DNA from: Streptomyces pseudovenezuelae
GTDB taxonomy: Bacteria > Actinomycetota > Actinomycetes > Streptomycetales > Streptomycetaceae
NCBI RefSeq assembly: GCF_029892565.1
Contig: NZ_JARXVH010000002.1
Coordinates: 873,254 to 937,253 of the forward strand
Direction of reading: 5' to 3'
DNA length: 64,000 bases
Position 1 is the stretch's first letter, and the number at the start of each line of letters is the position of its first letter. Shown here piece by piece: positions 17,262 to 26,413 of the stretch. The translations under genes and the position numbers were made by a program. The notes beneath the pieces were generated by a model. The model was not told the DNA's origin, searched no databases, and saw only the letters and a program-made list of their open reading frames with translations.

Positions 17262-17858
17262 TCACGTCCAGCCGGCGCTCTGGACGATGCGTATCGCGTC
17301 GACCCGGTTACGGGCGCCCACCTTCCGGATCGCCGTGGCCATGTAGTTGCGGACCGTTCCCCGGGACAGGTGCAGGCCTGCCGCGATCTCGGCGATCGGT
17401 GCCCCCTGGGACGCCAGGGCCAGCACGCCCAGTTCCCGGGTGGTCAGCGGCATCTCCGAGCCCTTCAGCAGGGCCACGGTGAGCGACTCGTCCAGGAAGC
17501 GCTCACCCCTGGCGACCGTGTGCACCGCCGTGATCAGCCGCTGCACGGGGGCGTTCTTGTCGACCAGCCCGAGGGCACCCGCGTCGAACGCCCGGCGTAG
17601 CACTCCCGGCCGCTTGGCCGTCGTCAGGACGACGAGCCTGCCCCCGTACCGGGTCCGCAGGCGCTCACCGCACCCCTTGTCCGGGCCCGTCAGGCACTCA
17701 CCGTCCACGACGCACACGTTGGCCGGCGCGGCTTCGCGATCCGGACCGTCGGCGTCGGGCGACAGGGACGTGACGTCCAGTGTGTCGTCCGATCTGAGCA
17801 GCTGCACCAGCGCCGAGCACAGCAGTTTCTCGTCGTGCACCACGACAGTACGAAGCAT
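17262..17858 (-). CDS. ramR: Response regulator of the SapB cluster
   Basis: A 198-residue NarL/FixJ-type response regulator. The receiver keeps Asp9-Glu10, the phospho-acceptor Asp52 (VCVVDGECL), Thr79/80 and Lys101, so phosphorylation is possible although no histidine kinase lies nearby. The C-terminal LuxR helix-turn-helix (LTTRELGVLALASQG, then HLSRGTVRNYMATAIRKVGA) binds DNA. It is convergent with ramB. In Streptomyces RamR activates ramC and is needed for aerial growth on rich medium; assignment rests on sequence and on its position beside ramCSAB. Confidence 0.9.
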   Translation of the reverse strand: MLRTVVVHDEKLLCSALVQLLRSDDTLDVTSLSPDADGPDREAAPANVCVVDGECLTGPDKGCGERLRTRYGGRLVVLTTAKRPGVLRRAFDAGALGLVDKNAPVQRLITAVHTVARGERFLDESLTVALLKGSEMPLTTRELGVLALASQGAPIAEIAAGLHLSRGTVRNYMATAIRKVGARNRVDAIRIVQSAGWT

Positions 17859-18548
17859 CTCCCCGACCCCTTGTCAGCGGCTGTCCCGTTCCGGCAGCCG
17901 GCTCCACTCGTCCCCGCGCCAACGGGTCGGGTGCCCTCATCCGGTTCGGCGGAACACGACGCGTACGCACGTGCGAGCCGCACCGGAGTCAATCCGCCGT
18001 CTTCGGCGCCCCGTCGGGGGAGCGCAAGGGCGATTGGCCGAGCGAAGAAGGGCGGATAACACACCAATCCACGGACCGCCCTCGCCCGGACGGACATCGA
18101 CCAGCGGCCGCCCGTTCGGCGTCCTGGGCCCTGGCATCCTGGCCAAGGCGGGCCCCGTCACCCGTGGCCGGCCGTGTCTGCGAACCCGGCCCGGCCGAAA
18201 GGGAGTTGAGTCCGTGTCAGGTCCGGCCGAAAACCGCCACTGCCCAATCTGGCGCGAAAAGCACCACCCCGGTCGCCACACGGACTCTCGGTGGGCGCGT
18301 CTGGTCGCTCGCCAACGTCGATGCGGGGGTACGCCGTTGCGGGGCGGGCCTGTGGCGTGGACGACGCGATTGACGACGGTCCGATGCGCTCGGGGGACGG
18401 CCTCTTTGAGCGGCCGTAATCGGGCTTCGCCGGTCGGTCAAGATCAGGTCGAGCTACCGGAGAGTCGGATGTTCGACTGCCGCACCCCGGAGCCTCTCCA
18501 GCGGTCCGTACCGCTCAACGGGTCATGACCGCAGGCATGATGTGGGAC
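17859..18548. other. Non-coding stretch upstream of ramR
   Basis: About 690 bases separate ramR from the next gene. I find no convincing coding sequence, only short frames without recognisable domains. The part nearest 17859 must hold the ramR promoter. The rest may be decayed sequence; no IS motif was found. Confidence 0.5.
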
Positions 18549-19376
18549 ATGACTGACATCGCCCGTCGCATGTTCGAGCTCCTGGAGCCGATCTGCCTGG
18601 TCGCCTTCGTCGCCGACGAGTGCAACGAGGAGCTTGCCGCGCTCGGCCACCGCACCTACTGGGACGGTTACTTCGCCAGCCGCGCCGCGCCGCTGGGGCG
18701 GGTGCCGGCGCAGGTCGTGCACGCGGCCTTCTACAGCTTCGCCGACGGGGAGGTCGCGCGGCACATCCCGAGCGCGTGGGAGACGATCCCGCCCAAGGCG
18801 TCCGTCGCCGCGCGGCAGCGGGGCAGCGCGGCCTCCGTACGGCGGATCCTCGGCGACGAACTGGCCGACTCCCCGGGTCTGGTGCGCGCCGCAGACCTGA
18901 CCACCAAAGCCGCGACGAGCGCGCCCACAGAAGGCCGGGTGATGTACGCCGGGATGCGTACTCTTCCGGTGCCGAGCGACCCGGTCGCCCGGCTGTGGCA
19001 TTCCGCGACCATGCTGCGCGAGCACCGCTGTGACGGGCACATCGCCGCTCTCGTCGGCGCGCGCATCGGCGGCACGGAGGCCCACGTGCTCAGCGCGCTG
19101 GACATGGGCATCCACCCGCCGGAGTCGTTCGGTCGCATCCATCACCTGCCGAGGGAGCGGCTGGCCGCGGTCATGGACGGCTTGCGCGAGCGCGGGCTCG
19201 TCGACAGCGACGGCCGGTTCACCGACGCAGGCCGGGAGACCAAGCAACGCATCGAAGCCCTCACGGACGAGCTCGCCGCTCCGCCGTACGACGCCCTGTC
19301 TCCCGCCGAGTTCGACGAGCTGGTCGCCGAGCTCGAACCCATCACCGCGGCGCTGGTGGCCGCGGGGTCGCAGTGA
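18549..19376 (+). CDS. SCO6745-family protein
   Basis: This 275-residue protein has the pattern RRMFELLEPI at the start, LWHSATMLREHRCDGHIAAL in the middle and LSALDMGIHPP before a C-terminal winged-helix-like section (GLVDSDGRFTDAGRETKQRI). It fits the SCO6745 family (older name SalK-type), conserved but uncharacterised in Streptomyces. Several ATGs lie at 18525-18549; I chose 18549 because homologous proteins begin close to that point. It is monocistronic as far as I can see. Confidence 0.65.
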   Translation: MTDIARRMFELLEPICLVAFVADECNEELAALGHRTYWDGYFASRAAPLGRVPAQVVHAAFYSFADGEVARHIPSAWETIPPKASVAARQRGSAASVRRILGDELADSPGLVRAADLTTKAATSAPTEGRVMYAGMRTLPVPSDPVARLWHSATMLREHRCDGHIAALVGARIGGTEAHVLSALDMGIHPPESFGRIHHLPRERLAAVMDGLRERGLVDSDGRFTDAGRETKQRIEALTDELAAPPYDALSPAEFDELVAELEPITAALVAAGSQ

Positions 19377-19458
19377 CGAGAAGCGACCGTCGGCTGACGC
19401 ACACGGATTATGATGCTCGGCATATATATCAATGGCAAGTTCGCACTACAGTGGATGC

Positions 19459-20055
19459 ATGACTAGGCGTACGGACAGCAGGCAGCGCATGGTCGCGGCT
19501 GCTCGGCAGCTCATCCGCGAGCGGGGATACCACGGCACGGCGCTGTCGGACGTGGTGAAGCGGAGTGCGGCGCCACGCGGATCGGTCTATTACCACTTCC
19601 CTGAAGGCAAGGTGCAGATGGCGGCGGAGGCTGCCGACAGTCACGCCCGCGAACAGGTGGAGGAGATCAACCGGCTGGCCGGCTCCTCGTCGTCCGCGGA
19701 GGCCCTGGTCCGCACCTATTTCGACCGGGCCCGGGAGGGCATGGTCGGCAGCGGCTATCAGCGCGGCTGCGCTGTGGCTCCGCTGGTGATCGAGGCGGGC
19801 GAGGAGTCCGAGGAGCTCGACGCGGTCAGCCGCCGGGCGTTCGCGGCGATGATCGACGGCATGGCCTTCCAGCTGATCGTGCTGGGCGTGGGCAACGCTG
19901 CCGCCCGGGAGCTCGCGCACGCAGTGATCGCGGCGGTCGAGGGGGCCTTGGTCACCTCGCGCGCGCTGCGCAGTCCGGAGCCGTTCGACGCGGTCCAGAC
20001 GGTACTGGCCGACCGCGCCCGGGATCTCACTGAGGGCGTCGAGACGTCCTTGTAG
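19459..20055 (+). CDS. TetR-family repressor (LmrA/YxaF-like)
   Basis: The 198-residue regulator opens RRTDSRQRMVAAARQLIRER with helix-turn-helix GTALSDVVKRSAAPRGSVYY and a HFPEGK turn. The C-terminal domain (GCAVAPLVIEAGEESEELDA) is of the LmrA/YxaF type, often linked to quinone- or antibiotic-responsive control. TACAGT lies six bases before the ATG at 19459, so the message may be leaderless. The SDR gene 146 bases downstream on the same strand is the probable target. Confidence 0.82.
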   Translation: MTRRTDSRQRMVAAARQLIRERGYHGTALSDVVKRSAAPRGSVYYHFPEGKVQMAAEAADSHAREQVEEINRLAGSSSSAEALVRTYFDRAREGMVGSGYQRGCAVAPLVIEAGEESEELDAVSRRAFAAMIDGMAFQLIVLGVGNAAARELAHAVIAAVEGALVTSRALRSPEPFDAVQTVLADRARDLTEGVETSL

Positions 20056-20201
20056 GCGCAGGCCCTCCCCGCCGAGGGCCTGACCCTCTGACCGCGTTGG
20101 TACCCCCAGGGGTGTCCCTCGGCTTGCCGTTTCTCCTTGATCGTGTTTCGTTTGTAAGTATACCGAGCGACATAATTCAGCGGGCGCGCAAGGAGGCAGG
20201 C

Positions 20202-20969
20202 ATGGCATCCGTACTGATCACCGGTGCTTCCCAGGGCATCGGCAGGGCAACCGCAATCGAGCTCGCATCCCGCGGCCACAGGGTCATCGCCACCGCCCGC
20301 CGCCCCGAGGACCTCGACGATCTCCCCGTCGACCAGCTGCTGCGCCTCGACGTCACCGACCAGAACAGCATCGACGAGGCGCTGCGTGCCGCCGGAGAGG
20401 TCGACGTGCTCGTCAGCAACGCCGGCGCGACGATCCGGGGTCCACTGGAGGCCATTCCCATATCCGAGGTCGAGGCCCTCTTCCAGCTCAACACTCTCGG
20501 TCCCCTGCGGCTGGCGCAGGGTCTGCTGCCCGCCATGCGGGAGCGAGGATCAGGCCGCCTCGTCTTCATGTCCAGTATCCAGGGCCGGCTCACCCTGCCG
20601 ATCATCGGCCCCTACGGAGCAAGCAAATGGGCGCTGGAAGCGCTCGCTGAGACGCTGGCCATCGAGACCCGGCCCTTCGGCATCAAGGTGTCCCTCATCC
20701 AACCTGGTGCCGTGTCCACCAACGGCGCCGCTCGCGCCAAGTCCTTCATCACCGAGGGTGACCCCTACAGCTTGCTGTACCCGCAACTCGGCTCCCTGCG
20801 AGGTGAGTCCGTCACCCCCGAGGAGGTCGCAGCCGTCGTCGCCGACACCATCGAAGATCCCGAGCCGCCTCTGCGGGTGCCCGCAGGTGAGCCCGGCCGG
20901 CGTGTACTCGCCGCCCGCAAAGCCGCACCGGACGACACGCCCTTCCTGCCGTTCGCGCTCGACTGGTAG
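20202..20969 (+). CDS. Short-chain dehydrogenase/reductase
   Basis: The ATG at 20202 has AAGGAGG ideally placed, giving 255 residues. It is a classical SDR: TGASQGIG cofactor motif at residues 7-14, NAG near 80, Ser of FMSSIQG and the catalytic YGASK near 140-146. ATARRP after beta-2 suggests NADP(H) preference. Substrate unknown. It follows the TetR gene and is probably regulated by it; a conserved TetR-SDR pairing is frequent in Streptomyces. Confidence 0.85.
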   Translation: MASVLITGASQGIGRATAIELASRGHRVIATARRPEDLDDLPVDQLLRLDVTDQNSIDEALRAAGEVDVLVSNAGATIRGPLEAIPISEVEALFQLNTLGPLRLAQGLLPAMRERGSGRLVFMSSIQGRLTLPIIGPYGASKWALEALAETLAIETRPFGIKVSLIQPGAVSTNGAARAKSFITEGDPYSLLYPQLGSLRGESVTPEEVAAVVADTIEDPEPPLRVPAGEPGRRVLAARKAAPDDTPFLPFALDW

Positions 20970-21112
20970 GAGCAGAACCCCCTCCAGGCCTTGCACGCTG
21001 CAACCCGCCCTGGACAGGCTCGGCCGCCTGGTCGCGGTGCACGAAGCTGCGCGGACCGCGGGGTGGGGGCGACCAGTACCTCGATGCCGCGAAGAAGCTG
21101 CTCGCGATCGCG

Positions 21113-21200
21113 CTGGAGGTCCGGGTCGGAGTCCGGACCTCCAGCACGATCGTGGGTGATCGTGCGCTGCGATACCCGTATCGGGTGGTCCGATACCGGG
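21113..21200. terminator. Three tandem hairpins between convergent genes
   Basis: CTGGAGGTCCGG/CCGGACCTCCAG (21113-21144, perfect 12-bp stem), CACGATC/GATCGTG (21145-21164) and CCCGTATCGG/CCGATACCGGG (21175-21200, one bulge) follow each other. They lie between the SDR gene and the oppositely oriented secreted-protein gene and can serve both as terminators. The 240-base gap shows no gene I recognise. Confidence 0.6.
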
Positions 21201-21210
21201 TGGTGCGCGA

Positions 21211-21834
21211 TCAGGCCATCGCGATGCAACCTATGCGGTTCCACGCGCCGTAGTTGGCGTAGGCCGCGGCGAGGACGTAACCGCTGGCGACGTAGGACTG
21301 GTTCTGCCACTTGCAGGCGGAGTTGAGGTCGAGCCGGGCGTCGGCGGGACCGTCGCAGTACCAACTATCCACGTTGCCACCCGAGTTGTAGGCCCCGGTG
21401 TACCCGCCCTGCAGGGACTTGCAGTAGCCGGCGAGGTCCATGCCGCCGCGCTCCAGACGCGTGTTGATGACGCCGAAGCAACTGCGGTCCGTGACGCTGG
21501 TGTTGTTCGGGTCCTCGGTGACGAGGAAGCCGCGGGAGACCAGTTCGGCGAACTGATAGCGGCAGGCGTCGGTGATCGACAGGGGCGTGTATGTGCCGTT
21601 CGCGTAGCAGGACCAGCCGGACGCGCTGCCCGAGGACTGGACCGATGTGGCCTCGGGTCCGCCCGCGGGAGTGAACGTGTTGCGGCAGTAGCCGTTGAGG
21701 TTGACGTCGCTGAGGTACCGGTTGACGCCGGATGCCCCCGAGGTGCCGGCCTGCGCGGGAAGCGCGGCCAGACCGACGAGCGCGAACGTGCCCACCAGCA
21801 GGGCGGCCAGCCGGCCGCGTAGGAATCGGGACAT
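21211..21834 (-). CDS. Secreted cysteine-rich protein with two repeats
   Basis: The 207-residue product starts at ATG 21834 (AAAGGAA upstream) and has a signal peptide cut near AQA-GTS (residue 29). The mature part contains two copies of one module: LNGYCRN, then GWSCYANG, then ITDACRYQF; and LAGYCKS, then DSWYCDG, then LNSACKWQN. Each copy has three cysteines in equivalent places and the linker between them adds another. The family is unknown to me. The design suggests an extracellular disulfide-stabilised binding protein; no enzymatic motif is seen. Confidence 0.75.
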   Translation of the reverse strand: MSRFLRGRLAALLVGTFALVGLAALPAQAGTSGASGVNRYLSDVNLNGYCRNTFTPAGGPEATSVQSSGSASGWSCYANGTYTPLSITDACRYQFAELVSRGFLVTEDPNNTSVTDRSCFGVINTRLERGGMDLAGYCKSLQGGYTGAYNSGGNVDSWYCDGPADARLDLNSACKWQNQSYVASGYVLAAAYANYGAWNRIGCIAMA

Positions 21835-22215
21835 GGCGTGTTCCTTTCGTGCGTGCCGTATGCGGCGGTTGCGTGGATTCGCTATCGCGGTGGGCCGGAA
21901 TGGGGTTTCCGGCCCGAGGCCCGCGGCTCCTCTTGAGTCGGTGGCCTCGTCTCGGTTGCGCTGTCGTTCCCGGCTCATTGAGCCCACGTCCCTTTCGCCC
22001 CACAAGGGCTGCCGGTGGGGCAGGGCGCCCGGGGTCGGGGACTTTGCGCACCGTGACAAGAAACGCCGGGGCGCGCCGACACGCCTTCACGCACCATGAC
22101 AATCCGCCGACCGCCGGTCCGAATCAGGGCTGTTGACGTCCATCGGCAAATGCCATGCTCACAACCGCCCACCCAACGCTCCACCGAACCCACCGCACCG
22201 GCCGGAGGCGTCACC

Positions 22216-23401
22216 ATGGGACAGCTCTTCACCGAACTCGCCCGCCGGGCACCCGCCTTCGGGCACCGCGAGGTGGAGACATACGTACGGGAAATACCGG
22301 AATTCCGGTTCCTGGACTCGAAACCGACGGCCAGAGCCGAAGCGCTCGAGTACGCCGTCTGGTTCCGGCACCGCACCGTCGACCTGGCCCCCGGCGACGG
22401 CGCGCTCAGCGACTCCGATCTCCAGTACATCGCGAGCATGGGCGAGTTACGCGCGAGAGCGGGCCTGTCGTCCGAGTCCCGCCAGCGCGTCCTGCACGTG
22501 CACACCTCGCTGATGCTGCGCGAGATCAACGAGGCGACCGCGGCCGGACGCGACGGCGACGTGGAAGAACTCATGACGGCCATGGCATGGTTCGCCCTGC
22601 AGGGCGAACGCGGCATCAGCGCCTACCGCCGGGGATTCATCGGCGTGCTCCGACAACGGCTGCCCTACGAAGGCCAAGTCGCCCTGCTGGCCCAGGCGTT
22701 GCTCAACCAGGACCCCGCCGCCAAAGAACTGGCCGTCCTGCTGGGGGAGGAACTGCCCGCGTACTACGCCGTGACCGTCGTCCGCCTGGCCGACGACGAC
22801 GGCGACCTCGCCCAGGGCGAGCGGATCGCTCATCACGGCCCACCGGATACCCGTCCTTTGGCAAACCGCCCCGGAGGGCGGCACGCTGAGCATCCTCCTC
22901 CCCAGCGACAGCGAGCTACCGGCGCCCCAGACCGCCGCCCGCGCCCTGGACGTCGTGCAGGACTTCGCACACGCGGCGGCACGGCCGTGCGCCGCAGGCA
23001 CCGCCTTCGGTCCGGTCGCCGAACTCGCCGACGCCCACGACCGCGCCCGGCGCATCGGCCGGGCCACACCCCTGCGACAGCCCGTCCAATTGCGACCGCA
23101 CACCATGGAAGACACATTCGTCGAACTCGCCGTCGCCGACGCTCCGCCCATCGACACATGGCTGCGCACCATGGCCCGGCAGCTGGAACCGGGCCCCGAC
23201 CTGATCACGACACTCGACGCCTACTACCGCAGCGACATGAACCGCCGGCGGGCAGCAGCCACCCTCAACGTCCACCCGCGCACCCTCGACTACCGCCTGA
23301 ACCGCGTACTGCGGCTCACCGGCATCGACCCCGCCTCCACCCGAGGCGTCCGCATCCTCAGCACACTCGTCGCGCGACGCCTGGCGGGGGCGTGGGAGTG
23401 A
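22216..23401 (+). pseudogene. PucR/CdaR-type regulator, frameshifted
   Basis: ATG 22216 (GGAGG nine bases upstream) opens a helical N-terminal domain (GQLFTELARRAPAFGHREVE) that runs to about 22830. The continuation lies in the next frame: ITAHRIPVLWQTAPEGGTLS onward, ending in the PucR-type helix-turn-helix LITTLDAYYRSDMNRRRAAA with TLNVHPRTLDYRLNRVLRLT and stop at 23401. One indel near 22820-22835 accounts for the break; repaired, the protein would have about 395 residues. Such regulators act on purine, amino-acid or aromatic catabolism and development. Confidence 0.75.
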
Positions 23402-23532
23402 GGACCGTGGCCCGCTATTGGGGAATCTTTCGTGTGGTCTTCGCCTAGGGGGTGGGGGCACGTTTCCCGTATGGGTTCTGATCGATGTAAGCGTTCAGCC
23501 AGTCGCCTCCCTTGCAGCAGCCGTGAGGATCC

Positions 23533-25194
23533 ATGAACGAGAACGAGACCAGGCTCATCGTTCCTTCCAGGCCGGGCATGGCTCCGGGACGCCTGCGCCA
23601 ACGGGCCGTACGCGCCCGGGCCGTGGGAATCACGACCGTGGTGCTGGCCGCCGTCGCGCCGTTCGCGCTCTCCGGCCCGGCGTCGGCGCAGACCGATTCC
23701 CAGGGGTCGGTGAGCGCTCAGTGGACGACGCAGACCGTTGCCCCCGGTGTCCAGGTGCGCACGGGCACGATCCGCAATGCCGCTGCCGTGCCCACGTGGA
23801 CCGTCACCGTGCAGGCTCCGACGACCAGCCGTCTCACCGGTGCCGCGGCCTGGGCCGCGGTGGGCCCCCGGTCCTGGGCCGACGAAACCGCCGTGCGGTT
23901 GCGGGCCGCCGGATTCCAGCCGCGTACCGAGACCGTTCGATGGCCGAGGTATGCCGACACCCCGCACGGCACGATGGGCCTGCGCGTACGCGTGGGCTCC
24001 TACACCGGCCGGGCCGCAGCGCAGGCTGCCGCAACCTCCGTCAACGCGGCCGGTGTCCACGCCGTCGCCGAGTGGACCGGATACGACGCCGGACAGCCCG
24101 CGGACCTGGAGAACATCCATGTCGCGGTCATCGATCCGCGGAAGTTCTCGGGCACCGTCGAGGGCACCCACGACGGCAACGTGGCCCAGCGCGAGACCAC
24201 GTCGTCGGTGGCCGGGAAGCTCGGCTCGCTCGTCGGCGTCAACGCAGGCTTCTTCGTCACCTCCGACTCCGACGGCGTCCAGGGCACCCAGTCCGGCATC
24301 GCCGCCTACGACGGGCAGTTGGAGTCGATGGCCGTGGGGTCCCGCGCAGCCCTGATCGTCGAAGACGGAGGGCGGCACATTCGGGTGGCGGACCTGACGT
24401 CGACCGTCACCGCCCACTCGGGCGCGTCGCGTTATGCCGTGCAGGGCATCAACCGGGTCCCCGGCACCGTACGGGACTGCGGACGTCCCGGCCTGACGCC
24501 GAGTTCGCTGCCCTGGCAGGACGTCACCTGCCACACCGGCGACGACCTGGTCCGGTTCACCTCCGCCTTCGGTGCGACCCTGCCCAGTGGCGCCGGCACC
24601 CAGGTGGTGCTCGACGCGACAGGCCGGGTCGTGTCCACCGGCGCCCGGGGCGGCCGTGTCCCGGCCGGTGACACGGTCCTGCAGGGAATCGGCACCGCAG
24701 CGGACTGGCTGACCTCGCACGCCACGCTCGGACAGCGCGTCCTGGTCACCGAGGTCGTACGGGACACCAAGGGCCGTCGTGTCCGGCTCGGGCGGGGTGA
24801 CAGCATCGTCAGCGCCGCACCCACCCTGGTCAAGAACGGCCGCCTCAGCATCGACGCCGCGGCCGAAGGCACGCTCGACCCGCAGGACCTCTCGTTCGGC
24901 TACGCCTGGTCCAACACCCGCCAACCGCGCACCATGGCCGGCATCGACGCGGTCGGCCGTCTCCTCCTGGTCACCGTCGACGGCCGTCTCACCGGCGGCA
25001 GCGAGGGATTCACCTTGCAGGAGGGCGCCGAGTTCATGCGCTCGCTCGGCGCCGTCCAGGCCCTCAACCTGGACGGCGGCGGCTCGACGGCGATGGCGGT
25101 GAACGGCAAGCTCGTCAACGCCCCTTCGGACGCCACCGGTGAGCGACCTGTCGGTGACACTCTCCACGTCCTGCCGCAGCCACGTATCCACTAG
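23533..25194 (+). CDS. Secreted phosphodiester-glycosidase-domain protein
   Basis: This 553-residue protein has a signal peptide (hydrophobic 33-50, ASA-QTD). A SPOR-like segment (about 115-175: ADETAVRLRAAGFQPRTETV, GLRVRVGSYTGRAAAQAAA) is followed by a phosphodiester glycosidase (NAGPA, PF09992) domain from about 195 to the end, with VGVNAGFF, TMAGIDAVGRLLLVTVDGR and the hallmark NLDGGGSTAM. The family removes N-acetylglucosamine-phosphodiester caps or cleaves related surface glycans. The substrate here is unknown, probably a wall or secreted polysaccharide. Confidence 0.85.
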   Translation: MNENETRLIVPSRPGMAPGRLRQRAVRARAVGITTVVLAAVAPFALSGPASAQTDSQGSVSAQWTTQTVAPGVQVRTGTIRNAAAVPTWTVTVQAPTTSRLTGAAAWAAVGPRSWADETAVRLRAAGFQPRTETVRWPRYADTPHGTMGLRVRVGSYTGRAAAQAAATSVNAAGVHAVAEWTGYDAGQPADLENIHVAVIDPRKFSGTVEGTHDGNVAQRETTSSVAGKLGSLVGVNAGFFVTSDSDGVQGTQSGIAAYDGQLESMAVGSRAALIVEDGGRHIRVADLTSTVTAHSGASRYAVQGINRVPGTVRDCGRPGLTPSSLPWQDVTCHTGDDLVRFTSAFGATLPSGAGTQVVLDATGRVVSTGARGGRVPAGDTVLQGIGTAADWLTSHATLGQRVLVTEVVRDTKGRRVRLGRGDSIVSAAPTLVKNGRLSIDAAAEGTLDPQDLSFGYAWSNTRQPRTMAGIDAVGRLLLVTVDGRLTGGSEGFTLQEGAEFMRSLGAVQALNLDGGGSTAMAVNGKLVNAPSDATGERPVGDTLHVLPQPRIH

Positions 25195-25341
25195 GGACGG
25201 CACTGTTCACGCGACCCTACGCAGACCTGTGTCCGTCTGGGTGCGAGGAAAGGTTCGGCACGGATGTCGAGAACGGCGTGACGGCTGCGTCCCAGGGGCA
25301 GAGGCGACCACCGTGGTCGCACGGCTCTCTGGAGGACCGTC

Positions 25342-25884
25342 ATGACGAACGACCAGATCACCGAGATCCTCGCGCGCCCGCTGAGCCAGGAGCTGCTGGC
25401 CCGTGACCTGTGCCGCCTGGCCTACGTGGCCAAGGACGGGACACCGCGGAACATCCCGATCGCCTTCGCCTGGAACGGCAGGGAGGCCGTGATGTGCACA
25501 TCGAAGAACGCCCCGAAGCTGGCTTCGCTCCGCAACAACCCGGCCGTCGCCATCACGATCGACACGGAAGTGCACCCGCCCAAGATCCTGCTCGTCCGCG
25601 GCACTGTCGAACTCGACGAGGTCGAGGGCATTCCCGAGGAGTACCTCGAGATGAACGGCTCCTACGGGATGACGGCCGAGCAGCGGGTCGTGTGGGAGGC
25701 CGAGGTCCGCTCGCTGTACGACGGCATGGTCCGCATCGTGATGACGCCGACGTGGGCGAAGCTGATCGACTTCGAGACGACCTTGCCCAGTGCCGTCGAG
25801 GAACTCGTCCAGCAGCGCGCGGAGCGTCAGCAGTACAGTGGCAACAACGTGCGGTCCGACGAGCAGGGAATGTCGGAGGCGTGA
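25342..25884 (+). CDS. Pyridoxamine-5'-phosphate-oxidase-fold flavoprotein
   Basis: The 180-residue protein has the split-barrel FMN/F420-binding pattern: LCRLAYVAKDGTPRNIPIAF, then KLASLRNNPAVAITIDTE and KILLVRGTVELDEVEGIP. Such proteins use FMN, F420 or haem in redox or resistance reactions. The ATG follows CTGGAGGACCGTC, a good ribosome-binding site. No operon partner is evident. Confidence 0.75.
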   Translation: MTNDQITEILARPLSQELLARDLCRLAYVAKDGTPRNIPIAFAWNGREAVMCTSKNAPKLASLRNNPAVAITIDTEVHPPKILLVRGTVELDEVEGIPEEYLEMNGSYGMTAEQRVVWEAEVRSLYDGMVRIVMTPTWAKLIDFETTLPSAVEELVQQRAERQQYSGNNVRSDEQGMSEA

Positions 25885-26060
25885 CTGTCCGTGCGTGGAG
25901 CGACCCGCCCGGCCTCGGTCGGAGATGCGGCTGATCGGCCGCAAGGAACGCCTGCATCCCGGACAGCGGGGATTCCCGATCGGCGCCCCCTCGTGGATCA
26001 CCGGCTCAGCGCTCGTACCTTACGAAACTCTGACGCGGCCTCCGAAGGCCTGCGCACCTC

Positions 26061-26318
26061 GCCGCTCAGCGGCAACTGTGGTCCCACGCCCCCCAGGCCG
26101 GAGGAGCCGCACACATCGCCGCCATACCGTTCGCAATGTCCCAGGGTGCCAACGGCCTCGCCGTCGCCGCCCACACGTTCGCTCACGTCCAGAACACGAC
26201 CTCCCGCACCGTCGACGGTTTCCGTGCCGGGCACACCGGCGCCCTCGCCAAGATCACGACGGTCACAGGACTGCCCTCCTTCGCCGCATCCGGCATGGAG
26301 GGCATCGCCGCGGTGTAA
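26061..26318 (+). pseudogene. Possible beta-propeller protein tail
   Basis: The 529 bases from 25885 to 26413 hold no intact gene. One frame ending at 26318 reads QGANGLAVAAHTFAHVQNTT, then TVDGFRAGHTGALAKITTVT and MEGIAAV. This looks like the last blades of a secreted lactonase-like beta-propeller protein, with several odd substitutions. No start or N-terminus is present. I treat it as a decayed fragment; the family is a guess. Confidence 0.3.
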
Positions 26319-26413
26319 TGAAGCGGCCGCCGCGGCGGGACGTCCCGGGCACGCGGCGAGCGCGCCCGGGACGTCATGCACGGGGGAGTACGAGCTCCCC
26401 TCGGGCGACAGCG

